From positions 1 to 8,812 of the forward strand of contig CANEVG010000133.1 of assembly GCA_947442095.1 (NCBI GenBank): 8,812 nucleotides of DNA, in the 5' to 3' direction. Below are positions 1-7,816 of this stretch, piece by piece (position 1 is the first letter of the stretch; the number at the start of each line of letters is the position of its first letter). Below the pieces are notes generated by a model. It saw nothing but the letters and a program-made list of their open reading frames with translations. It did no database searches and had not been told where the DNA came from. The stretch comes from Sphingomonadaceae bacterium (GTDB lineage Bacteria > Pseudomonadota > Alphaproteobacteria > Sphingomonadales > Sphingomonadaceae). A program made the translations under genes and the position numbers.

Positions 1-197
1 CCTTCCGGGTCCGCCTCCTGAAACGCGCGCGGCCGCGTCGTCAGACAATTGCGCACCTTCACACCGGTGAGTTCGTGCGCGCGGGCGGCCAGCGCCCTGT
101 CAAACACATCGGTCTGTGTCGCGCCGAACCCGTAATCGAGCCACATGCCCGATTGGACAAGCGCTGCGGCTTCCTCTGCCGTAATCGCCTTCGGCAT
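1..197 (-). CDS. acetyl-CoA hydrolase/CoA-transferase family protein, N-terminal part (runs off the left edge)
   Basis: Reading the minus strand from the ATG at 197 gives 65 open codons to the window edge, beginning MPKAITAEEAAALVQSG and continuing with WLDYGFGATQTDVFDKAL and ELTGVKVRNCLTTRP. This pattern (a 'gDWVDYG' element, then 'DKALAAR...L..vkvR') resembles the N terminus of the acetyl-CoA hydrolase/transferase family, which includes butyryl-CoA:acetate and 4-hydroxybutyrate CoA-transferases of roughly 430-550 residues. Such enzymes move CoA between acyl-CoA and a free carboxylate through a glutamyl-CoA intermediate; the catalytic Glu lies far downstream, outside the window. The start codon overlaps the permease stop codon (TGATG), so translation is probably coupled. 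Next to a GABA-type permease, a C4 acid such as 4-hydroxybutyrate is a possible substrate, but that is inference. Only the N terminus is visible, so the substrate cannot be assigned. Confidence 0.72.
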   Translation of the reverse strand, partial: MPKAITAEEAAALVQSGMWLDYGFGATQTDVFDRALAARAHELTGVKVRNCLTTRPRAFQEADPE

Positions 198-1588
198 CAG
201 GCCCGCCTTCCGGCCCTAAGCAGGTAGAACGCCGCCGCAAACCCAGCCGCAACCAGCAGACTCAGCCACAGCTGGCTGGCAAGCGCGGGTTGGAGCCCCA
301 TGAACACCAGCACCGCCAGCATCGCCGCCACCGCGATCAGCGTGCCGAAGGGGTGGAACCACATCTTCAGCGTGATCCGTGCCGGGTCCTCGCGCTCCAC
401 TCGCGAGCGAATGCGCAGCTGCGCCACCGCGACGAGCAAGTAGAGCAGGATCATCGTGACCCCTGAGGAATTGACGAGGAAGCTGAACACCGTGTCGGGC
501 GAAAGCCGCTCTGCCGCGAGCGCACCGTAGGCAAACAGGCTAGCGGCAATGATCGCGCGGGCAGGCACCTTGCGGTCACTCAGATGCACTAGCCAGTTCG
601 GAGCATCACCATGGCGGGCAAGGCCAAACAGTGCGCGTGAGGTGACATAGAGCCCGCTGTTGAGGCACGACAGCACCGCCACGAGCACCACCGCGCTCAT
701 GATCGTCTCGCCTCCGGGGATCGCCATGGCGGCCAGCGTCGTGGCGAACGGCGAATGCCCGGGGATCACCGAAGTCCACGGCACCACTGTCACGATCAGG
801 CCGATGGCAAGCACATAGAACACCACGATGCGCACCATGACTGACACCGTCATGCGCGCGATGACTTTGGCCGGATCGGGCGATTCGGCCGCCGCAATGG
901 TGGCGATTTCCGCGCCGCACAGCGCAAAGATCGTGGAAGTGACCCCCGCGAGCACCGGCCCCCAGCCGTGGGGTGCGAAGCCGCCATGCGCGCTGAGATT
1001 GGCGACTGACGCGCCGCCCGGTGCGGTCAGCCCGATCACCCAGGCGGTGCACAGCAGAATGAACACAATGATCGCGGCCACCTTGATCGAGGCAAACCAG
1101 AACTCGAACTCGCCGTAGGAGCGCGTGGAAAGCAGGTTCACCCCGGTCATCAGCGCCATCAGTGCTACGCCGATTGCCCATTCAGGTGTGCCAGGCAACC
1201 AGCCGCCGATGATCTTCGCCCCGGCAATCGCCTCCACCGCCACGACCACGACCCAGAAATACCAGTAGAGCCAGCCCGAAAGGAACCCGGCCAAATGGCC
1301 GACCCCGGCGCGCGCGAAATCGGGAAAGCTCTGCACGCCTTCCAGCACGATGGCCATTTCCGCGATCATGCGCATGACCAGCAGGATTAGGAGGCCCGCG
1401 ATCAGATAGGAGATCACTGCCGCCGGCCCGGTCAGCGAGATCGTGGTGGACGAGCCGACAAACAGCCCCGCGCCGATGATCCCGCCAATCGCGATCATCG
1501 AGACATGGCGTGGCAGCAAAGTGCGGCTGAGTTCGGGCACCCCGCCGCTGGTGGTGGCCTCCAGTGTTCCTGCCCCTGCTGCGCTCAC
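197..1588 (-). CDS. gabP: APC-superfamily amino acid permease, GabP-like (GABA/beta-alanine type)
   Basis: Inner-membrane, proton-coupled amino acid importer of the amino acid-polyamine-organocation superfamily. Hallmarks (numbered from the upstream ATG at 1615): GGIIGAGLFVGSS at residues 44-56 in the first membrane segment; MRMIAEMAI near 81-89; SYGEFEFWFASIKV at 166-179; GAEIATIAAAES at 234-245; and SCLNSGLYVTSRALFGLARHGDAP-like sequence near 315-338. These match E. coli GabP from memory more closely than other APC branches, and about 12 hydrophobic segments fit. I place the start at the GTG at 1588 (463 aa) because AAGGGG lies 6 nt upstream; the ATG at 1615 (472 aa) has no visible ribosome binding site. 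It lies 81 bp after the TPR gene and overlaps the CoA-transferase start. The nearby omega-transaminase fits GABA or beta-alanine as substrate. Exact specificity is uncertain; a broader or different neutral amino acid range is possible. Confidence 0.85.
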   Translation of the reverse strand: MSAAGAGTLEATTSGGVPELSRTLLPRHVSMIAIGGIIGAGLFVGSSTTISLTGPAAVISYLIAGLLILLVMRMIAEMAIVLEGVQSFPDFARAGVGHLAGFLSGWLYWYFWVVVVAVEAIAGAKIIGGWLPGTPEWAIGVALMALMTGVNLLSTRSYGEFEFWFASIKVAAIIVFILLCTAWVIGLTAPGGASVANLSAHGGFAPHGWGPVLAGVTSTIFALCGAEIATIAAAESPDPAKVIARMTVSVMVRIVVFYVLAIGLIVTVVPWTSVIPGHSPFATTLAAMAIPGGETIMSAVVLVAVLSCLNSGLYVTSRALFGLARHGDAPNWLVHLSDRKVPARAIIAASLFAYGALAAERLSPDTVFSFLVNSSGVTMILLYLLVAVAQLRIRSRVEREDPARITLKMWFHPFGTLIAVAAMLAVLVFMGLQPALASQLWLSLLVAAGFAAAFYLLRAGRRA

Positions 1589-1594
1589 GAAATT

Positions 1595-1600
1595 CCCCTT
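1595..1600 (-). promoter_or_regulatory. ribosome binding site deciding a GTG start for the permease
   Basis: The minus strand reads AAGGGG here, followed by a 6-nt spacer and a GTG at 1588. The upstream in-frame ATG at 1615 is preceded by CCGCTTATCCCT, with no purine-rich anti-SD match, so the GTG is preferred. Confidence 0.6.
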
Positions 1601-1669
1601 GGTAAGATCGCGCATAGGGATAAGCGGCGCGGCGGGCGTGTCAAATGCCGCGTGGCCTGCCGCACCGTT

Positions 1670-3454
1670 TCACAGCCGGTCGAGCGTCAAGAGCCGCCGG
1701 TCACCCAGCCAGGCCCGGCTGAGCGCTGCCTCTGCGGCCCGCGCCTCAAGGTCGTGGCCCAGCGCCCGTTCGCTTCTGGCAAGGCCCCACAGTGCCCAGC
1801 CGTTGCCCGGTGCGACAAGCAGTGCCTGACGGAACGCATCGCGCGCCTCGTCCGCCTTGCCCGCCGCCAGCAGCGCCGCGCCCAGCGACTGACCCACCGG
1901 GTAGTACCAGTAGGGCGGCTCCTGATAGGGGATCGTCCCCTCGATCGCTTGTGCCTTGCGGTATGCCTGAGCCGCCGCCGCATAGTCTCCGCGCGCAAAG
2001 GCCAGCCGGCCGCGCATGACATGCTGCGCCAGCCGGATAAGGTCCGTGCCCGGCACCCCCTGTCCCTCCAGCACTTTGATTCCCTGGTCCGCCACCAGCA
2101 GTTCCATCGCCGCAAGCTCCGCTTCCAGTGCGCCCGGCCGCTTGAGCCGCGCGAAAGCCACGCCGCGTGCATAGTGCCACATCGCCCGCACATAAGGCAG
2201 GCGCGCATCTGGCCTTGGCAGGGCAAGGATCTGCGCTGGGCTCCCCCCTTGTGCAAATGCGAACGATGGCGCTGCGACCACCGCCTGTACCCAACCCAGT
2301 TCCACCGCCTTCGCGCCGGGAATGATCTGCATCAACTTGCGCGACTGCGCCACGGCAAGGCCAAGGTCGCCCGCCTGCTGCGCCGAGGTTACGATGAAGT
2401 GCACGTTATGCGGATAGTAGCCGTAGCGGTAGAGTCCGTCGTCCGGCACCCGCGCCAGATAGGCCTCGTCCGCTTTCGCCGCAGCCACATTGGCGCGGAT
2501 CGAATCCCCGTAACGCCCGATGCGGTAGTAGATATGCCCTGGCATGTGGACGAGGTGCCCCGCCTCGGGCAGCGCGGTCATTGCCAAGGCATCCGCTGCC
2601 TTCTCCGCCCTTGAAGGATCGACGTGGTTTTCCATCAGGTGGATATAGAGATGGGCTGCCTGCTGGTTGCCGCCATGGCGCGCCATCACGCCCTCGACCA
2701 GCGCGACCGCCTTGTCGATTCGCGCCTGCGGTTCCCGGCGGCCGGGCTGCCAGTAGTTCCATGGGGTCGTGTCCATGGCCGCCTCGGCTGCCAGCACGGC
2801 AAGGTCATCGTTGCCCGGAGCCGTGGCGGCGAGCGCCAGCATGGCATCGGCATAGGCGGCATCCATCGCCGCCCTGTCCGCCTTGGGATCGGCGGAATAG
2901 CGCGCCGCCAGTGCTCCCACCAGCGCGCGGTCAAGCGCTGGTGCGCCTGGTGCGAGCGCCTGCGCCTTCGCCAGCGCGGCCAGCGTCGGCGCCAGCGCCT
3001 TGGCGTCCATCGGCGCGTTGATATTGGGGCCTTGCACTAGCGCCTCGCCCCAGAAGCACAGCGCACACCCGGGCGCGAGCGCCTGCGCCTTGCGGAAGGA
3101 GGCGACCGCCGCCGCGTGGTTGAAGTTGTAAGCCATCTCGAGGCCCTGATCGAACCAGGGCCGCGCCTTTGCCGTCAGCCCACCGGGCTCCAACGCCGAG
3201 CGCGGTACGCCGCCGTAGAGCGGGAAGCGCCCCGGTACGACCGGGCGCATCAGTGCCGCTGCCTGCCTCAGCCGCCGCAGGAGCACCGGTTCGCTTCCCC
3301 GCGCTCGGTCGGCACAGGCCGCCGCCGCCAGCCGCGAGGGATCGAGCATGGCAAGTGCCGCCGCCTCATCGCGCGGCGCGGGCTGCAGCGTTGTCGCCGC
3401 AGCCGCCGCACCTCCCGCCAGCAAAGCCAGCCCCAGCACCGGATGTATGCGCAT
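1670..3454 (-). CDS. secreted TPR-repeat protein of unknown function
   Basis: A predicted exported protein of 594 aa. The ATG at 3454 is preferred over the in-frame ATG at 3514 because it has GGGGGA 7 nt upstream and directly begins a signal peptide (MRIHPVLGLALLAGGAAAAA, likely cleaved after an Ala-rich stretch). The mature part is helical and Ala-rich with tetratricopeptide-like repeats: WFDQGLEMAYNFNHAAAVASFRKAQALAPG near 100-129, and two C-terminal units, GDYAAAAQAYRKAQAI near 489-504 and GKADEARDAFRQALLVAPGNG near 532-552. The middle contains unusual conserved-looking clusters: CALCFWGEA (130-138), HLYIHLMENH (268-277), GHLVHMPGHIYYRIGRY (299-315) and YYPHNVH (346-352). The same architecture occurs in many bacterial 'TPR-repeat' hypotheticals, and I know no established function. 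The His-rich motifs could bind a metal or other ligand (speculation). It sits between acdR and the permease, so a periplasmic role linked to substrate uptake is possible but unproven. Confidence 0.8.
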   Translation of the reverse strand: MRIHPVLGLALLAGGAAAAATTLQPAPRDEAAALAMLDPSRLAAAACADRARGSEPVLLRRLRQAAALMRPVVPGRFPLYGGVPRSALEPGGLTAKARPWFDQGLEMAYNFNHAAAVASFRKAQALAPGCALCFWGEALVQGPNINAPMDAKALAPTLAALAKAQALAPGAPALDRALVGALAARYSADPKADRAAMDAAYADAMLALAATAPGNDDLAVLAAEAAMDTTPWNYWQPGRREPQARIDKAVALVEGVMARHGGNQQAAHLYIHLMENHVDPSRAEKAADALAMTALPEAGHLVHMPGHIYYRIGRYGDSIRANVAAAKADEAYLARVPDDGLYRYGYYPHNVHFIVTSAQQAGDLGLAVAQSRKLMQIIPGAKAVELGWVQAVVAAPSFAFAQGGSPAQILALPRPDARLPYVRAMWHYARGVAFARLKRPGALEAELAAMELLVADQGIKVLEGQGVPGTDLIRLAQHVMRGRLAFARGDYAAAAQAYRKAQAIEGTIPYQEPPYWYYPVGQSLGAALLAAGKADEARDAFRQALLVAPGNGWALWGLARSERALGHDLEARAAEAALSRAWLGDRRLLTLDRL

Positions 3455-3521
3455 GAACACGTCCCCCGCCGCAAACCCTTGGCGCAGACTATGCCTGCCC
3501 GGCATTACGCGCAATCACGCT

Positions 3522-3995
3522 CTAGAATCCCAGCGGTGCGTTTTCCTTCACTTCCTTCATCACGAAGAAGGTTCGTGTTTGCCGAACGCCCGGCAGGGTG
3601 AGCAGGCGCTGGCCGTGGAGCGTGTTGAAATCGGCGATGTCGCGCACCCGGATCTTGAGCAGATAGTCGAAATCGCCCGCCACCAGATTGCAATCGAGCA
3701 CTTCCTTCATGTGGACCACCGCACCCTCGAACGCGGCGAAGCTTTCGGGCGTCGAGCGATCCAGCACCACGCCGACCATCACAAGCGTGCCCAGCGCCAC
3801 CACGGCAGGATCAATGCAGCCCCGGAAACCTGTGATCGCCCCGCATTCCACCAGCCGCGCGGTGCGCCGATGGCACGTTGCGGGGCTGATATTCGCGGCT
3901 TCTGCCAGTTCCTGATTGGAGCGGCGGCCATCTGCCTGCAGCAGACGCAGCAGGTTGCGGTCGATCTTGTCGAGAGGGGCGGAAGAATCGTTCAC
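3522..3995 (-). CDS. acdR: Lrp/AsnC-family transcriptional regulator, AcdR-like
   Basis: DNA-binding regulator of 157 aa from the GTG at 3995, the usual Lrp length. The in-frame ATG at 4049 would add 18 residues not expected for the family and would run into the intergenic dyad side. The N-terminal helix-turn-helix is visible as DKIDRNLLRLLQADGR, then SNQELAEAANISPATCHRR and ARLVECGAI. The C-terminal RAM (ligand-binding, oligomerising) domain holds LVMVGVVLDR, CNLVAGDFDYLLKIRV and LPGVRQTRTFFVMKEVKENAPL. It is divergent from acdS with 143 bp between the two starts; this acdR-acdS layout is established in Pseudomonas, Burkholderia and Azospirillum, where AcdR controls acdS. It probably binds the dyad at 4059-4087. 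Its own mRNA may continue into the TPR gene 67 bp downstream. Identity as a Lrp protein is near certain; the AcdR role rests on gene order and similarity. Confidence 0.88.
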   Translation of the reverse strand: MNDSSAPLDKIDRNLLRLLQADGRRSNQELAEAANISPATCHRRTARLVECGAITGFRGCIDPAVVALGTLVMVGVVLDRSTPESFAAFEGAVVHMKEVLDCNLVAGDFDYLLKIRVRDIADFNTLHGQRLLTLPGVRQTRTFFVMKEVKENAPLGF

Positions 3996-4138
3996 CGTAT
4001 GTCTCTTTAGAGGAACAAGTGCGTACAAAATAGCCAACTGGACAGACATTTAATCAGTCGAAAGGTCAAGATTGCAAGCACCTTTCGCGGTCTTTTGGCT
4101 AGCTTCACAGGCGAATCACCTGCACTCCGGAGCCCCGA
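3996..4138. promoter_or_regulatory. divergent acdR-acdS control region
   Basis: The 143 bp between the acdR GTG and acdS ATG is clearly more AT-rich than its flanks and must hold both promoters. A TTGACC element (minus strand, 4064-4069) could be a -35 for acdR, but I see no good -10 at the right spacing; for acdS, TTGCAA (4072-4077) is a weak -35 candidate, also without a convincing -10. CCGGAG at 4127-4132, with a 6-nt spacer, is a good ribosome binding site for acdS. A perfect inverted repeat lies in the centre. The promoter positions are tentative. Confidence 0.6.
4059..4087. promoter_or_regulatory. inverted repeat, candidate AcdR operator
   Basis: CGAAAGGT (4059-4066) and ACCTTTCG (4080-4087) are perfect 8-bp inverted arms around a 13-bp spacer, so the arm centres are 21 bp apart, about two helical turns. 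The spacer contains the small palindrome TTGCAA (4072-4077), close to the dyad centre. The site lies about 52-80 bp before acdS and 64-92 bp before acdR, where a regulator could control both promoters. The dyad is seen directly; its role as the AcdR site is inferred. Confidence 0.55.
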
Positions 4139-5158
4139 ATGTCCCTCCTCGCCCCCTTCGAACGCTACCCGCTCACCTATGGCCCCACCCCCATCGAGCA
4201 CCTCCCCCGCCTGAGCGAGGCGCTTGGCGGCAAGGTCGAGATCTGGGCCAAGCGCGATGATTGCAATTCCGGCCTTGCGTTCGGTGGCAACAAGCTACGC
4301 AAGCTGGAATACATCGTGCCCGATGCCATTGCTTCGGGCGCGGACACCCTGGTTTCCATTGGCGGCGTGCAATCGAACCACACCCGCATGGTGGCCGCCA
4401 CCGCGGCCAAGCTCGGCATGAAATGCGTCGTCGTGCAGGAAAAGTGGGTCCCGCATTATGACGCCGTCTACGACCGTGTCGGCAACATCCTGCTGACGCG
4501 GCTGATGGGGGCCGACAGCCGTCTCGTCGAGGACGGGTTCGACATCGGCATCCGCCAGAGTTGGGAAGATGCGATCGAAAGCGTCAAGGCCGCTGGCGGC
4601 AAGCCCTACGCCATTCCTGCCGGTGCCTCGGTCCACAAGTACGGCGCGCTTGGCTATGTCGGCTTTGCCGAGGAAGTTGCGCGCCAGGAGGCCGAGCTTG
4701 GCTTCAAGTTTGACTTTATCGTGGTCTGTGTCGTCACCGGCTCGACCCAGGGCGGTATGATCGTCGGCTTCGCGGCGCAGGACCGCGCCCACACCGTCAT
4801 CGGCATCGACGCTTCGGGCACGCTCGACCAGACCCGCGCGCAAGTCCGCTCGATCGTTGACAACACCGCTGCACTCGTCGGCCTTGGCCGCACTGTCCGG
4901 GAGGACGAGATCGTGATCAATCCGGACTATGCCTACCCCGCTTACGGCGTCCCGTCAGAGGAAACCAATGACGCCATCCGTCTTGCCGCCCGAACCGAAG
5001 CCATGATCACTGACCCGGTTTACGAAGGCAAATCGATGCAGGGCATGATCGACCTGATGCGCAAGGGCTTCTTCCCCGAAGGCAGCCGCGTGCTTTACGC
5101 GCACCTCGGCGGCGCACCCGCAATCAACGGCTACAGCGCCTACTACAAGGATGGCTGA
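4139..5158 (+). CDS. acdS: 1-aminocyclopropane-1-carboxylate (ACC) deaminase
   Basis: Cytoplasmic PLP enzyme of 339 aa that opens the cyclopropane ring of ACC, the plant ethylene precursor, giving 2-oxobutyrate and ammonia; bacteria use it to obtain nitrogen and it can lower ethylene in a plant host. It aligns from memory almost end to end with the Pseudomonas ACP/UW4 enzymes (338 aa), offset by one residue: KRDDCNSGLAFGGNKLRKLEY carries the PLP lysine K52, SIGGVQSNHTR carries S79, VTGSTQGGM (199-207) is the phosphate-binding loop, DPVYEGKSM carries Y295 and E296, and AHLGG carries L323. The Glu and Leu at the last two sites separate true ACC deaminases from D-cysteine desulfhydrases, so the assignment is firm. 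The ATG has CCGGAG 6 nt upstream. It is a single-gene transcript, divergent from acdR, with its stop 6 bp from the convergent transaminase stop. Confidence 0.95.
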   Translation: MSLLAPFERYPLTYGPTPIEHLPRLSEALGGKVEIWAKRDDCNSGLAFGGNKLRKLEYIVPDAIASGADTLVSIGGVQSNHTRMVAATAAKLGMKCVVVQEKWVPHYDAVYDRVGNILLTRLMGADSRLVEDGFDIGIRQSWEDAIESVKAAGGKPYAIPAGASVHKYGALGYVGFAEEVARQEAELGFKFDFIVVCVVTGSTQGGMIVGFAAQDRAHTVIGIDASGTLDQTRAQVRSIVDNTAALVGLGRTVREDEIVINPDYAYPAYGVPSEETNDAIRLAARTEAMITDPVYEGKSMQGMIDLMRKGFFPEGSRVLYAHLGGAPAINGYSAYYKDG

Positions 5159-5164
5159 GTGGGT

Positions 5165-6472
<1,308 letters not shown>

Positions 6473-6514
6473 TATTGCTCCCCTTTTTGTATTCGCTCGC
6501 AGGCTATGCCGGTT

Positions 6515-7759
6515 TCAGCCCAGCCGTGCATCATATTCGAGAATGGCATTAAGCAGCACTTGCGTGCCCGCGCCGCAGTCCGCCAGCGTCGCGGCCTCGA
6601 TCTCGTTGTGCGAGATGCCGCCCTCGCACGGTACGAAGATCATCGCGGTGGGCACCAGCGGCGCGATGTAGGCCGCATCATGCCCCGCGCCGGAGAGGAT
6701 GTCGCGCGCGGTGAACCCGGCCTTTTCCGCGCCCAGCTTCACGCATTCGATCAACGCGGCATCGAAGGCGATGGCGGGCGAATGCCAGTTGCGGCGCTGC
6801 TCCACCACCAACCCGTTCGTCTTTGCGGCCTCGGCCAGCGCGGCAAGAAATGCCGCTTCCATTACATCGAGCACGGCCTCGTCCGGATGACGGATATCAG
6901 CGGTGAAGAAAACCTCGCCCGGCACCACGTTGCGGCTGTTGGGCCGGTTCTCCACCATGCCGACACTGGCAACGCCGGGCGGATGGCGGCGGCCGATGTC
7001 CTGCAGCGCGCTGACCACCGCTGCCATGCCGCAAAGCGCATCGCGGCGCATGCCCATCGGAGTCGCGCCGGTGTGCGCGTCTTGCCCGCGCAAGGTCACC
7101 TCGTGCCAGCGGATCCCCTGCACACCCTGCACCGCGCCGATGGTAATGCCTTCGGCCTCGAGAATCGGGCCTTGCTCGATGTGCAGTTCGAACAGCGCCT
7201 GAAAGCGGTCGGGCCGCACTGGTTCGCTGCCGGCATAGCCAATGGCCTCCAGCGCCTCGCCCAGCGTCACCCCGTCGCGGTCCGGCGTGGCAAGTGCCGC
7301 ATCTTCTGCCAGCGCACCGGCGTAAACGCCCGAGCATTGCATGGCGGGCGCAAAGCGCGAGCCTTCCTCGTTGGTCCAGTTGACCACCATGATCGGCGCA
7401 TTGGTCTGGTACCCCATCTCCGCGAAAGTGCGGATCACCTCGAGCCCGGCCAGCACGCCAAGAATGCCATCGAACTTCCCGCCCGTGGGCTGGGTATCGA
7501 GGTGAGAGCCGGTGGCGATGGGCTTCAGATCAGGGTGGCGGCCGGGATAGGTGGCGAACATGTTGCCGCAGCGGTCCACTGCCACGGTGCAGCCCGCTGC
7601 CTCGCATGCTGTGCGCAGCCAGTCGCGCACCTGCCGGTCTTCGGCAGAGGCGGCAAGGCGGCGCAGGCCCCCTTTGGGCGTCGCACCGAAGCGCGCCGTG
7701 TCGTGGATCGTGTCCCACAGCCGGCGCGGGTTGATCGAAAGATTGGTTTGCGTCGCCAT
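6515..7759 (-). CDS. M20-family Zn-dependent N-carbamoyl-amino acid hydrolase (beta-ureidopropionase/carbamoylase type)
   Basis: Cytoplasmic metallo-amidohydrolase of 414 aa that cleaves an N-carbamoyl amino acid to amino acid, CO2 and ammonia. The family covers N-carbamoyl-L-amino acid hydrolases, beta-ureidopropionases and allantoate amidohydrolases. Landmarks: TGSHLDTQPTGGKFDGILG (83-101) with metal ligands H86 and D97; NWTNEEGSRFAPAMQCSG (127-144) with catalytic E131 and ligand E132; FELHIEQGP (190-198) with H193; GQDAHTGATPMGMRRDAL (225-242) with H229 on the dimerisation lid; NSRNVVPGEV (274-283) and TADIRHPDE (286-294), with N277 and R290 expected to hold the substrate carboxylate; and GISHNE (381-386) with H384. 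All expected metal ligands are intact. It lies 42 bp upstream of the transaminase on the same strand, and together they suggest the last two steps of reductive pyrimidine breakdown. No dihydropyrimidinase or dehydrogenase is visible, so a hydantoin, ureide or other carbamoyl substrate remains possible. Confidence 0.85.
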   Translation of the reverse strand: MATQTNLSINPRRLWDTIHDTARFGATPKGGLRRLAASAEDRQVRDWLRTACEAAGCTVAVDRCGNMFATYPGRHPDLKPIATGSHLDTQPTGGKFDGILGVLAGLEVIRTFAEMGYQTNAPIMVVNWTNEEGSRFAPAMQCSGVYAGALAEDAALATPDRDGVTLGEALEAIGYAGSEPVRPDRFQALFELHIEQGPILEAEGITIGAVQGVQGIRWHEVTLRGQDAHTGATPMGMRRDALCGMAAVVSALQDIGRRHPPGVASVGMVENRPNSRNVVPGEVFFTADIRHPDEAVLDVMEAAFLAALAEAAKTNGLVVEQRRNWHSPAIAFDAALIECVKLGAEKAGFTARDILSGAGHDAAYIAPLVPTAMIFVPCEGGISHNEIEAATLADCGAGTQVLLNAILEYDARLG

Positions 7760-7816
7760 GGCGGGGCCCTCGTGACGAACAGCCTAACCAATGCAATCCG
7801 GGCCTGCAACCGGCGC

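Noticed and set aside
1505..2614. 369-codon open frame on the plus strand opposite the TPR gene
   Set aside because: Arg- and Cys-rich low-complexity translation with no domain, opposite a gene with a signal peptide and TPR motifs; a shadow of GC-rich codon use.
3491..3505. ATGCC-N5-GGCAT hairpin between acdR and the TPR gene as a terminator
   Set aside because: The stem is only 5 bp and no T-run follows on the minus strand, so it is unlikely to stop transcription.
3455..3514. Upstream ATG at 3514 as the TPR gene start, overlapping the region just after acdR
   Set aside because: It would place 20 residues including several Arg and His before a clear signal peptide; the ATG at 3454 has its own ribosome binding site.
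3996..4049. Upstream ATG at 4049 as the acdR start
   Set aside because: It would add an 18-residue hydrophobic leader not expected in Lrp proteins; the GTG at 3995 gives the normal length.
4295..4843. 182-codon minus-strand open frame inside acdS
   Set aside because: It overlaps the strongly supported ACC deaminase and has no motif of its own.
4139..5158. acdS as D-cysteine desulfhydrase
   Set aside because: Glu296 and Leu323 are present at the positions that differ in desulfhydrases, and the Lrp-type acdR partner is divergent.
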